Positions 50,191-57,850 of a DNA stretch of 64,000 bases are shown in pieces. Positions within the stretch are counted from its first letter, which is position 1; each line of letters begins with the position of its first letter. The notes under the pieces were generated by a model. It did no database searches, was not told the DNA's origin, and saw only the letters and a program-made list of their open reading frames with translations. The stretch is from Hydrogenophaga taeniospiralis (GTDB lineage: Bacteria > Pseudomonadota > Gammaproteobacteria > Burkholderiales > Burkholderiaceae_C). A program made the position numbers and the translations under genes. The stretch lies in contig NZ_JAHBAG010000001.1 in the NCBI RefSeq assembly GCF_020510445.1, positions 4,068,501 through 4,132,500 of the forward strand, given 5' to 3'.

Positions 50191-51039
50191 TCAGCCCCGC
50201 TTCTGGATCGTTCCGCTGAAATAGCGCTCACGCATGCGCCGGGCCGCGCGCCACAGGATGGGCGGGGCAAAGTCCTGGCCCATGCGCCAGAGAACACCTT
50301 TGAACTCTTCGGTGGGACGCTCTTTGAAGATGGTGGTGTGGATGCCGTCGGCCTCGCCCTTGGGCCGACCGTTGGAGTAGTAATACAGCGCCAGCGACTT
50401 GCGGGTCACGTCTTCCGGGCAATTGAGCGGGTCGGGGTGCCCGTGGAACGATTCGCTGGTGGTCGAAAAGATGGCCAGCCGGTTGAAGACCGGCAGGATC
50501 TTGTCGCCACAGAACGACGTGTCCTTGTTCCACAACTCCAGGTGGCCGCCGTACTCCTCTTTCCAATCCTTGTTCAGGTACAGCAGGATGTTCACCCGGC
50601 GGTCCAGAAAAGTGGCGTCGTGGTGGTTGAAATCGGCGTGCAGCTTGAGCAGGCCACCCTTGCGGATCTGGTGCAACCCACCACCCCGCAAAGCCGGGTC
50701 GGGAATCAGGTTTGGAATGCCGGTGACTTTTTCGAGAAAGCGCAGAAACGGCAGGGAATGCAACTGGTAGAACAGGTTGCGGGTCACCGGGCCGAACTTG
50801 GTTTCATCGGCGCACACCAGCTTGATTTCGGTCTGGCGGTTGTAGTTGTGCCAGTCGATGTCGCCGGGCTTGGGGAATTCGCTCAACACCGCCTGCGCCA
50901 CGTCCTCGGGCAGAAAGTTGTCAAACGCGATATGGGGAAATGGAGACCCTTGCGCGTATTTGTCCACGCTCTCGGCCGCCAGGGCCGCGTATTTCGGGTC
51001 ATCAAAAACAAAGCGGCTGCTCAATCCGTGCGCATCCAT
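50191..51039 (-). CDS. 2-oxoglutarate/Fe(II)-dependent dioxygenase
   Basis: The product has 282 residues. The iron ligands are visible as H134-x-D136 in LKLHADFNHH and a His in ESFHGHP (H199 or H201); the oxoglutarate Arg is probably R213 in VTRKSLALYYYS. The NILLYLNKDWKEEYGGHLELW segment is typical of the prolyl-4-hydroxylase-like fold. The substrate is unknown; no biosynthetic genes adjoin it. It is convergent with the histidine kinase, 33 bases apart. Confidence 0.88.
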   Translation of the reverse strand: MDAHGLSSRFVFDDPKYAALAAESVDKYAQGSPFPHIAFDNFLPEDVAQAVLSEFPKPGDIDWHNYNRQTEIKLVCADETKFGPVTRNLFYQLHSLPFLRFLEKVTGIPNLIPDPALRGGGLHQIRKGGLLKLHADFNHHDATFLDRRVNILLYLNKDWKEEYGGHLELWNKDTSFCGDKILPVFNRLAIFSTTSESFHGHPDPLNCPEDVTRKSLALYYYSNGRPKGEADGIHTTIFKERPTEEFKGVLWRMGQDFAPPILWRAARRMRERYFSGTIQKRG

Positions 51040-51350
51040 TGTGTGCTCCTCGACACTGTTCGTTCACATCCATGCCGCGAGCCATCAAACGATCCGTATC
51101 AATAGCACCTCCAAGTGAATTGAACGTCTGCCCAAGTCGCAGCCAACCGGAAAATGTAAAGAGCGGAAACTTAAAAATCACTTAAGGCACAGCCGATCTG
51201 GGCGCGCGCCAGGGGTTTGTTCGCACGGAATCGGGCAGCACTTCGGCGCTCACCACGCCGATGCCCATGCCTTTCGTGCAGGCGCAGACGCTGCCGCGAC
51301 GGCGCGAACCGCGCGATCGGAAACGCAGGAAGGGGGAGGAAGGAAACGCT
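51040..51350. promoter_or_regulatory. Intergenic region before the dioxygenase gene
   Basis: The 311 bases lie between the end of the Asp-box gene and the dioxygenase start, both on the minus strand. The part at about 51080-51185 is unusually AT-rich for this window and probably holds the dioxygenase promoter (TTTACA can be read on the minus strand). No gene or clear hairpin was seen. Confidence 0.35.
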
Positions 51351-52445
51351 TCAGGCGAAGCGCAGCATCGCCACCGGTGGCAGGTCGTTGGACACGCCTC
51401 GCCAGTGCTCGCCTGCGTCGGCGCTCAGCCACAGGCCACCGGTGGTCGAGGCCATGGCCAGGGTCTGACCGTTGTCGGCCACGGCCAGACCGTGTCGATA
51501 GACCAAGTGGTAGGCGTGGGTCTGCGGCAGACCGCTGGAAAAGACCCGGAAGCTGGCACCACCGTCGTCGGTGCGCGTCACCACCATGCGGCCGTCCACC
51601 GGGATGCGGCAGGCATCGGCCTGTGCCGGCACGAACCAGGCGCTCTTGGGGTTCTGCGGATCACAGGCCACCGCAAAGCCAAAGCCGGACGGCACAGGAG
51701 CGTCGATGCCCGTCCACCGCTGGCCACCGTTGTCCGAGCGGTAGATGCCGCAGTGGTGCTGCACCCACAGCACGTCGGGATGGGCGGCGCATTGCACCAG
51801 GCAATGGGGGTCCTGCGTATTGCCGTCCTCGGCGTTTTCGACCGGCAGGTAGTCGGCCTTCATGCCCGCTGCGGTGAGCGCCCAATGCTCGCCGCCATCG
51901 TGCGTCTGCCAGACACCACCGCAGGACACGGCCACCGTCACGTGGCGCGCATCGCGCGGGTCCACCACGATGGAGTGGATGCCGGCGTGGTCGTAACCAC
52001 CACCGAACCAGTCGCGGCGCCCCGGCTGTTCCCACAGCGCGGTGTTGAGCGTCCAGCTGGCGCCAGCGTCGTTGGAGCGGAACAGCCCGGCCGGGATGCA
52101 GCCCGCCCACAGGGTGCCGGGCTGGTCCGGGCCACCCGACGCGAGCGACCAGATGAGGTCCACGCTCCACGGGGTGGGATCGTCGGCCCAGGGGCCTTCG
52201 GTGGGTTTGAGGGGAAAGGCCGGTGCGGCGATCTCCTGCCAGGTCTGGCCCTGGTCGGCGCTGCGGCGCAGCTTGACGCCGAAATGGCCCATGCGCAGCG
52301 CGGCGTACCAGGCCCCATCGCGGGCGTCGGCCAGCACGCTGGTGACGGGCTCACCCGGGAAGTGGTGGGCGGCGATGGTCCAGTCCGTGCCAGCACCACG
52401 CAACACGAACAGGCCTTTTCGGGTGGCGACCAACAGTGGCTGCAT
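51351..52445 (-). CDS. BNR/Asp-box repeat beta-propeller protein
   Basis: The product has 364 residues without a signal peptide. At least six Asp-box motifs (S/T-x-D-x-G-x-x-W) are spaced along it: RSADQGQTW, RSNDAGASW, QTHDGGEHW, RSDNGGQRW, RTDDGGASF and SADAGEHW. This fits a sialidase-like propeller. No sialidase catalytic set is apparent, so an enzyme role is doubtful. A MoaD/ThiS-like gene precedes it on the same strand, 27 bases away, and the two are probably co-transcribed. Confidence 0.82.
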   Translation of the reverse strand: MQPLLVATRKGLFVLRGAGTDWTIAAHHFPGEPVTSVLADARDGAWYAALRMGHFGVKLRRSADQGQTWQEIAAPAFPLKPTEGPWADDPTPWSVDLIWSLASGGPDQPGTLWAGCIPAGLFRSNDAGASWTLNTALWEQPGRRDWFGGGYDHAGIHSIVVDPRDARHVTVAVSCGGVWQTHDGGEHWALTAAGMKADYLPVENAEDGNTQDPHCLVQCAAHPDVLWVQHHCGIYRSDNGGQRWTGIDAPVPSGFGFAVACDPQNPKSAWFVPAQADACRIPVDGRMVVTRTDDGGASFRVFSSGLPQTHAYHLVYRHGLAVADNGQTLAMASTTGGLWLSADAGEHWRGVSNDLPPVAMLRFA

Positions 52446-52472
52446 GTCCGGCTCCTTGGTTCGATGTGGGGT

Positions 52473-52742
52473 TCAGCCGCCGCTCAGCGCCTGGACGACC
52501 AGCACCTTGTCGCCGGCCACCAAACCCTGATTCAACGTCACACGGTCCTGCACCATCTGCCGGTTCACGAAAACCGCCACGTGTTTGCGCACCGCACGCT
52601 GGTCGTCAAACACGTAGTGCGCGAGTTCGGGGGCGGCCCTCAACGCGGTCTCCAGCACCTCGCGCAGCGTGCCGGGCACGACCTGCTGCGGCGCGCAGTC
52701 CACATGGCGGCGCAGGCTGGGGGCGAATTCGACGTGGACCAT
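52473..52742 (-). CDS. MoaD/ThiS-like ubiquitin-fold sulfur-carrier protein
   Basis: The product has 89 residues with the beta-grasp pattern and a C-terminal ALSGG. The terminal Gly-Gly is the site that MoaD and ThiS adenylate and thiocarboxylate. VFDDQRAVRKHVAVFVN and the VAGDKVLVVQ ending are typical. No moa or thi genes are close, so it is a stand-alone carrier, in an operon with the Asp-box protein. Its partner enzyme is unknown. Confidence 0.85.
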   Translation of the reverse strand: MVHVEFAPSLRRHVDCAPQQVVPGTLREVLETALRAAPELAHYVFDDQRAVRKHVAVFVNRQMVQDRVTLNQGLVAGDKVLVVQALSGG

Positions 52743-52872
52743 GGCGGCTGACGGGCGGGTCCACCAGTTTCAGCCATTGCCCGGGCGTGTGCAAGCGGCG
52801 CCAGCGGGGCGTGTAAGCCGCTGTAAACCAGGGCCTGGTTTTCCTCTCAACGGGTCGGGCCGTGCACCCGAA

Positions 52873-53256
52873 TCACCCTCGCACGAACAAGGTCACCAGC
52901 GGCTCGTCCCCCACCTGCCGGCTCCAGTGGCCGTGCAGCTTCGGGTCGAACGTGGCGCCCTCGGGCAAGGTGTCGGCGGAATAGAAGTGATCACCCGGGC
53001 CAAAGACGCGCGAGCTGCCATCCTGCAGACCGATCTCCATCCGCCCCTGCAGCACGAACAGCCACTGCGGCGCACCGGTGCAATGGAACTGGCTGCGAAA
53101 GCCCACCGGACTCTGGCGCAACTGGTAGCCGCCGCTGGCCATGAGCGGCGACAGCCGGGCCGCGGGCGTGCCCTCGGTCAGAGGCACGGCCTCCTCGCGA
53201 AATTTCGCACGGCCATCGCTGTCGGTGTACAGCACCACCTTGTTGAACTGACTCAT
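52873..53256 (-). CDS. Single-domain cupin protein
   Basis: The product has 127 residues. The ATG at 53256 has GAGGAG seven bases upstream. The cupin core has FHCTGAPQWLFVLQGRMEIG and FGPGDHFYSADTLPEG, with His residues able to bind metal. There is no fused domain. Function is open: such proteins range from isomerases to metal-binding sensors. It stands alone between convergent or spaced neighbours. Confidence 0.8.
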   Translation of the reverse strand: MSQFNKVVLYTDSDGRAKFREEAVPLTEGTPAARLSPLMASGGYQLRQSPVGFRSQFHCTGAPQWLFVLQGRMEIGLQDGSSRVFGPGDHFYSADTLPEGATFDPKLHGHWSRQVGDEPLVTLFVRG

Positions 53257-53384
53257 CACGCGCTCCTCGGTTGGAGCCCGGTTGTACCAGATGGCCTTTC
53301 ACGGACCGCCCGCCGCATCGGCGCCAGATGCGACAACAGCCTGGTGGCTGGTGGCCACCAGGCTGTCGAACCGGCATCCGGTGA

Positions 53385-54008
53385 TCAGTTCACCGACTTC
53401 GCGGAGTAGCGGTTCGGGTACAGCTCGTTGAGCTTCTGGCCGGTTTCGCCGTTGGCCACGATGTCGCCCGTGCGCTGGGCTTCGATCAGCTCGGCGCGGA
53501 CTTCGGCGCGGGTCTTGCCCTGGGCCACCGCCTCGGAAGCGTAGCGGCCGGGGTACACCTGGTTCAGCTTTTCACCGGTTTCGGCGTTGGCCACGAGGTC
53601 GCCCGTGCGGACCGCTTCGCGCAGTTCGGCCTGAACTTCCACACGCGTCCTGGGCTGGGCCACGACCTGGGCGGGGTAGTTCTGCGGATGGAGCTGGCTC
53701 AACGTTTCACCGGTTTCGCTGTTGGCCACGACGTCGCCCGTGCGGACCGCGTCGCGCAGCTCGGCCTGGACTTCGGCGCGGGTCTTGCCCTGGGCAACCA
53801 CCTCGGCGGCATAGCGGCCCGGGTAGACCTGGTTCTGCAACTCGCCGGTTTCGGCGTTGGCCACGATGTTGCCGGTGCGCTGGGCTTCCAGCAGCTCGGC
53901 GCGGACCTGCTCGCGGGTCTTGGCCGTTGCGGGGTCGGCCGCCAGGGCGTGACCGGCGGACAGGGTGGCAATGGCGAGGGTGATGGCGGTGAAGTAAGAG
54001 CGTTTCAT
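53385..54008 (-). CDS. Secreted DUF4148 protein with four tandem repeats
   Basis: The product has 207 residues. The signal peptide MKRSYFTAITLAIATLSAG...ALA precedes four copies of a unit of about 45 residues (consensus KTRAEVQAELREAxRTGDxVAN, then ETGExLNQxYPxRY). Most DUF4148 proteins in Burkholderiales carry one or two units; four is long. Units 1 and 3 end almost identically, pointing to duplication within the gene. It is probably periplasmic; function unknown. It is divergent from a LysR gene. Confidence 0.88.
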   Translation of the reverse strand: MKRSYFTAITLAIATLSAGHALAADPATAKTREQVRAELLEAQRTGNIVANAETGELQNQVYPGRYAAEVVAQGKTRAEVQAELRDAVRTGDVVANSETGETLSQLHPQNYPAQVVAQPRTRVEVQAELREAVRTGDLVANAETGEKLNQVYPGRYASEAVAQGKTRAEVRAELIEAQRTGDIVANGETGQKLNELYPNRYSAKSVN

Positions 54009-54121
54009 GACAAGTTTCCTTTCAGGGTTGGTGAGGCTGGAAAGGCCGCAAAACACATCAGGGTCTGCCCAGCATCGAAGCGTTGATTGAGGTTTTGCGC
54101 TGCGATGGGGTGAACTTTAAA

Positions 54122-54180
54122 GTTTCCGTTTCCATAGAAAAACAGGCAAATCCTCTCTGCTATATTGCTGAAACAGAAAC
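54122..54180. promoter_or_regulatory. Inverted repeat in the DUF4148/LysR divergent region
   Basis: GTTTCCGTTTC (54122-54132) faces GAAACAGAAAC (54170-54180), matching at 10 of 11 positions across 37 bases. A TATATT (54161-54166) lies between them. The gap is AT-rich compared with the window. The pair could bind the adjacent LysR protein at two sites; this is inferred from position. Confidence 0.5.
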
Positions 54181-54211
54181 AATGTCCCCTTGAAACCCTG
54201 GAGACTGCCCT

Positions 54212-55144
54212 ATGGACCGACTGACCTCCATGCGTGTTTTTCAGCGCGTGATCGACGAAGGCGGCTTTGCCGCCGCCGGTCGTGCCCTGGACATCTCCCC
54301 GGCGGTGGTGACCCGTCTGGTGGCCGATCTGGAAGAGCACCTGGGCACCCGGCTGCTGCACCGGACCACCCGACGTCTGTCGCTCACCGAGGCGGGCGAA
54401 ACCTACCTGGAACGGGTGCGCCAGATCCTGCAGGACCTGGACGAGGCCCACGCGCTGGTGAGCTCGCACACGAACGAGCTCGCCGGGGTGCTGCGCATCC
54501 TGGCCCCGCCGGTGCTGGCCACGCACGTCCTCGCGCCACTGGTCGCGGGTTTCCGCCAGGCCTATCCCAAGATCCAGCTCGACATCGAGGTGAACAACCA
54601 CCGCGAGCCACCGATCGAAGACTACGACGTCACCCTGCTTGGCGCCCCCACGTCCTTCGATGCCGACGTGATCGCGCGCAAGATCATCTCTGGCGAAGCC
54701 ATCCTGGTGGCCTCGCCGGCCTACCTCGCGCGCCGGCCCGCGCCGCAGACGCCCGCCGAGCTCGTCCAGCACGAGTGCCTGCGCATCAAACCCGACAACC
54801 ACCGCAAACTCGGCTGGCAGCTGTTCCGGTCGGACAAGGCCGATGAGAGCGTCGAAATCGACGTGCCTGCCGTGCTCTGGACCAACCACACCGACACGCA
54901 GCTGCGCGCCGCGCTCGACGGCGCCGGCATCGCGGCGACCACGGTGGAACTGGCGGCGCCCCACCTGGCCAGAGGCGCCCTGGTGCGCGTGCTCGCGCCC
55001 TGGATCACCGGCCGCTACACGCTCTACGCCGCGCTGCCGAGCCGCAAGTTCATGCCGCGGCGCACCCGCGTGTTTCTGGACTTCCTGACCGTGCAGACCC
55101 AGCTGGCTGTGGTCAACGCCCTGGCCGCCTGCGAGGCCTGCTGA
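54212..55144 (+). CDS. LysR-family transcriptional regulator
   Basis: The product has 310 residues. The N-terminal helix-turn-helix (MDRLTSMRVFQRVIDEGGFAAAGR then SPAVVTRLVADLEEHLG) and the effector domain are complete. The opening is typical of the large group of LysR proteins beginning MDRLxSMxVFxxV. It is divergent from the DUF4148 gene over 203 bases. The effector and targets are unknown, though the neighbour is a natural candidate. Confidence 0.92.
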   Translation: MDRLTSMRVFQRVIDEGGFAAAGRALDISPAVVTRLVADLEEHLGTRLLHRTTRRLSLTEAGETYLERVRQILQDLDEAHALVSSHTNELAGVLRILAPPVLATHVLAPLVAGFRQAYPKIQLDIEVNNHREPPIEDYDVTLLGAPTSFDADVIARKIISGEAILVASPAYLARRPAPQTPAELVQHECLRIKPDNHRKLGWQLFRSDKADESVEIDVPAVLWTNHTDTQLRAALDGAGIAATTVELAAPHLARGALVRVLAPWITGRYTLYAALPSRKFMPRRTRVFLDFLTVQTQLAVVNALAACEAC

Positions 55145-55217
55145 AGCGCCGTTACAACCGGTTTCACAAGAACCTGCGGCGGCTCAACCCCATTTGGCGA
55201 CCCCGTTCGTTTCAGTG

Positions 55218-55240
55218 AGCTCCATCCACTTTCTGGAGCT
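55218..55240 (+). promoter_or_regulatory. Hairpin enclosing the ribosome-binding site
   Basis: AGCTCCA (55218-55224) pairs perfectly with TGGAGCT (55234-55240) across a nine-base loop. The GGAG that serves the ATG at 55244 lies inside the right arm (55235-55238). Folded, this would block ribosome entry, so the following gene may be controlled at translation. Confidence 0.6.
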
Positions 55241-55243
55241 TTC

Positions 55244-56158
55244 ATGAAACCCCGTCGTTCCCCTCTTCAGCGCCTGGCTCTGCCCGCGCTCGCCGCCCTG
55301 GCCCTGTTCAGCGCCCTGCCCGCCCAGGCCGTCGGACGGATCGCCGACGTCCACGTGATCGACCGCGACAGCGGCGAGGTGCTGCCGGTGATCCGGCACC
55401 GGGGTGAACATTGGGTGGTCGGCCGCCCGGGCGCGCGTTACGCCGTGTCGGTGCGCAACACCTTGGACGCCCGCATCATGAGCGTGGTGTCGGTTGATGG
55501 GGTGAACGTCGTTTCGGGCGAAACCGCCTCGTGGGAGCAGACCGGCTACGTGCTCAGTCCCTGGCAGCGCTACGACATCACCGGCTGGCGCAAGAGCGAC
55601 GCCGAGGTGGCCGCATTCCACTTCACCGCAGCGCCCGCGTCCTACGCCGCGCGCACCGGGCGGGCCGCCCAGGTGGGCGTGATCGGAGTCGCCGTGTTCC
55701 GCGAAAAGACACCGATGCCCGCGGTGATCGCGCCCGAGCCCTACAGCCAGGCCCCCCTGCGCGAACGCCTGGGCGCGGGGGAATCGGCCCAGGCCATGAG
55801 CCAGGACAGCAGCGCCGCGCCGAGCAGCGTGCCACCACCCCCACCGGCGCCCGCTGCCGAGGCCAAGGCACAGCACGACGGCTCCCTGGCGCGCGAAGAG
55901 GCCGTGGCATCGCGCCGCATGGCGCCCGCCAGCCCGGCGCCGCGCCTGGGCACCGGCCACGGCGAGCGCGAGGGCTCCTGGGTGGGCCACACCACGTTCG
56001 AGCGCCGCAGCCAGCGGCCCGATGAGCTGATCCGCATCCGCTACGACAGCCGTGAGAACCTGATCGCCATGGGCGTCATCCCCCCCGATGCGATGCCCCA
56101 CCGCCCCAACCCCTTCCCCGGCGCCCCCTACCCGCGCTACGCGCCCGATCCGAACTGA
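55244..56158 (+). CDS. Secreted protein of unknown function, paralogue 1
   Basis: The product has 304 residues. After a signal peptide ending PAQA, residues about 30-145 contain RIADVHVIDRDSGEVLPVIRH and VVSVDGVNVVSGETASWEQ. The middle (about 160-225) is Pro/Ala-rich and disordered. The C-terminus has LGTGHGEREGSW, FERRSQRPDELIRIRYDSR and NLIAMGVIP. The same N- and C-terminal blocks recur in the protein at 59516-60334. I know of no named function. It precedes the ECF sigma gene by 59 bases, and its ribosome-binding site lies in a hairpin. Confidence 0.83.
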   Translation: MKPRRSPLQRLALPALAALALFSALPAQAVGRIADVHVIDRDSGEVLPVIRHRGEHWVVGRPGARYAVSVRNTLDARIMSVVSVDGVNVVSGETASWEQTGYVLSPWQRYDITGWRKSDAEVAAFHFTAAPASYAARTGRAAQVGVIGVAVFREKTPMPAVIAPEPYSQAPLRERLGAGESAQAMSQDSSAAPSSVPPPPPAPAAEAKAQHDGSLAREEAVASRRMAPASPAPRLGTGHGEREGSWVGHTTFERRSQRPDELIRIRYDSRENLIAMGVIPPDAMPHRPNPFPGAPYPRYAPDPN

Positions 56159-56217
56159 GCGGCTGAGGGGCCGGACACGCGGATGCGTCGCGGGGGCGCA
56201 GCACCATAATCGGTCGC

Positions 56218-56793
56218 ATGGACGCGGCCGGTTCCCCCAGCGACGAGCAACTCATGCACGCTTTTGTGGCCGGTGACGCACGCGCTTTCGAAACCCTGTA
56301 CGACCGCCACGCCCTGCCCGTGTGGCGCTTCGTTCAGCGCAGCGTGAACAACAGCGCCCTGGCCGACGACCTGGTGCAGGACGTGTGGTTCAGCCTCGCG
56401 CGGCAGGCCCCGGCATACGAAGCCCGCGCGCGCTTTCGGACCTGGCTCTTCACCCTGGCCCACCACCGCCTGGTGGACCACTGGCGCACCCACAAGCACC
56501 ACACCAGCCTGGACGCACAGACCGAAGAAGGCGCGACGCTGGCCGACACGCTGGCGGCCGCATCCGGCTTCGGCCCCGAGCGCCAGCTGACCTCGCGCGA
56601 ACAGGCGCAGGCCCTGCTGGACGCGCTCGCGGCCTTGCCCGCTGCGCAGCGCGAAGCGTTCCTGCTGCAGGCCGAAGGCGGCCTGAGCCTGGCCGAAATC
56701 GCACAGACCACCGGCGTCAGCCCGGAGACGGCCAAGAGCCGGCTGCGCTACGCCCGCGCCCGCCTGCGCGAAACCCTGGAGGCGCACGCATGA
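56218..56793 (+). CDS. ECF-type RNA polymerase sigma factor
   Basis: The product has 191 residues. Region 2 (about 12-80) has LVQDVWFSLARQAPAYEARARFRTWLF; region 4 (about 135-185) has LPAAQREAFLLQAEGGLSLAEIAQTTG and SPETAKSRLRYARARLRE. Its stop overlaps the ATG of the membrane ankyrin protein, the standard position for an anti-sigma gene. Which promoters it reads is unknown; the secreted paralogue just upstream may be a target. Confidence 0.92.
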   Translation: MDAAGSPSDEQLMHAFVAGDARAFETLYDRHALPVWRFVQRSVNNSALADDLVQDVWFSLARQAPAYEARARFRTWLFTLAHHRLVDHWRTHKHHTSLDAQTEEGATLADTLAAASGFGPERQLTSREQAQALLDALAALPAAQREAFLLQAEGGLSLAEIAQTTGVSPETAKSRLRYARARLRETLEAHA

Positions 56794-57806
56794 ACCGCGA
56801 CCAGCCACACCCGCCAGCGCACGGCCCGGGCCCCGAGGACCTGCTGCTGCGCCGTTACCACGAGGCCAACGCGCTCGACAGCGCGCGCCCCGACCCGGCG
56901 CTGCGTGACGCCGTGCTGACCCACGCACGCAGTGTGGCCGCCGCGCAGTCCGCCAGCCGTGCCGGCACGCCCGGCGTGAAACCGCAGCCCGCCGCCAACG
57001 ACCACCGCTGGGCCTGGCGGGCCCTGGGCAGCGTGGCCGTGCTTGGCCTGGTCGGCCTGCTGGTCCTGCAGTTCGACCGCGGCACACCCGAGGAGCGTGA
57101 GGCCGCGTTCGGACTGCCAGCCCCGCCATCGGCCGCACCCGCACCCGAAGCCACACCACCGGCCGCAGACACCTCCCGAAAGGCGGTGGAACCCGCTCCG
57201 GTCCAAGAGGCGGCCCCGGCTCCCAAGGCCAAAGCGCAACGCCAACGCAACGAAGCGACGTCAGAACCCCTGCCGGCGACCGCTGCCCCTCCAGCGCCGC
57301 CGCCTGCTCCTGCTCCGTTGTCATCACCGCGCGCCGCACCCGGGGCCCCCGGGTCCATGCGCCCGGCACCGGCCAGCCCACTGGCCCGCGAGGAAGCCAG
57401 CGCGAACCGCGATGCGGCCGATGCGGTTGGCGCTGCGGCGCCAGCACCAGCTCCAGTGCAGGCCGCGCCCATGGACTCGTCCCGCCAACAGATGGGGGCG
57501 GGGGTGGCCCGCCGCGGCGTTTCCCCAGCGGGTTCCGAGCTGCTGGACGCCGCCGCACGGGGCAATGCTGCGGCGGTGCGCAGCCTGCTGGCGCAAGGGG
57601 TTGACGTGAACAGCGTCGACGCCGACGGCCGCACCGCGCTCATGTGGGCCGCGCGGCGCGGTGACGCCGCGCTGATCCGTCTGCTGCTGGGCGCGGGCGC
57701 CGACCTTCGGCGCGCCGACCACGATGGGCGCAACGCCAGCGAACACGCCCGCCAGGCCGGCGAAGAAGCGGTGTTGCCGCTGCTGCGGGTGGACCCGGAC
57801 CGCTGA
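56790..57806 (+). CDS. Membrane protein with ankyrin repeats, candidate anti-sigma factor
   Basis: From the ATG overlapping the sigma stop (ATGA) the protein has 338 residues. A cytoplasmic-type N-terminus (PEDLLLRRYHEANALDSARP) leads to one membrane helix (about 77-95). A disordered Ala/Pro-rich linker of about 145 residues follows, then about 95 residues with two to three ankyrin repeats (DADGRTALMWAARRGDAALI, LLGAGADL). By topology the ankyrin part should be periplasmic. The arrangement suggests a sigma-controlling membrane protein, but no zinc-binding anti-sigma motif is visible. Confidence 0.8.
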   Translation: MNRDQPHPPAHGPGPEDLLLRRYHEANALDSARPDPALRDAVLTHARSVAAAQSASRAGTPGVKPQPAANDHRWAWRALGSVAVLGLVGLLVLQFDRGTPEEREAAFGLPAPPSAAPAPEATPPAADTSRKAVEPAPVQEAAPAPKAKAQRQRNEATSEPLPATAAPPAPPPAPAPLSSPRAAPGAPGSMRPAPASPLAREEASANRDAADAVGAAAPAPAPVQAAPMDSSRQQMGAGVARRGVSPAGSELLDAAARGNAAAVRSLLAQGVDVNSVDADGRTALMWAARRGDAALIRLLLGAGADLRRADHDGRNASEHARQAGEEAVLPLLRVDPDR

Positions 57807-57850
57807 CACCCATGGACTGGCCCAGCGGCCAGACAGTGATCAGACGGCGG

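Noticed and set aside
53385..54008. CRISPR-like array
   Set aside because: The regular repeats lie inside an intact reading frame with a signal peptide and encode DUF4148 units; there are no unique spacers of constant size.
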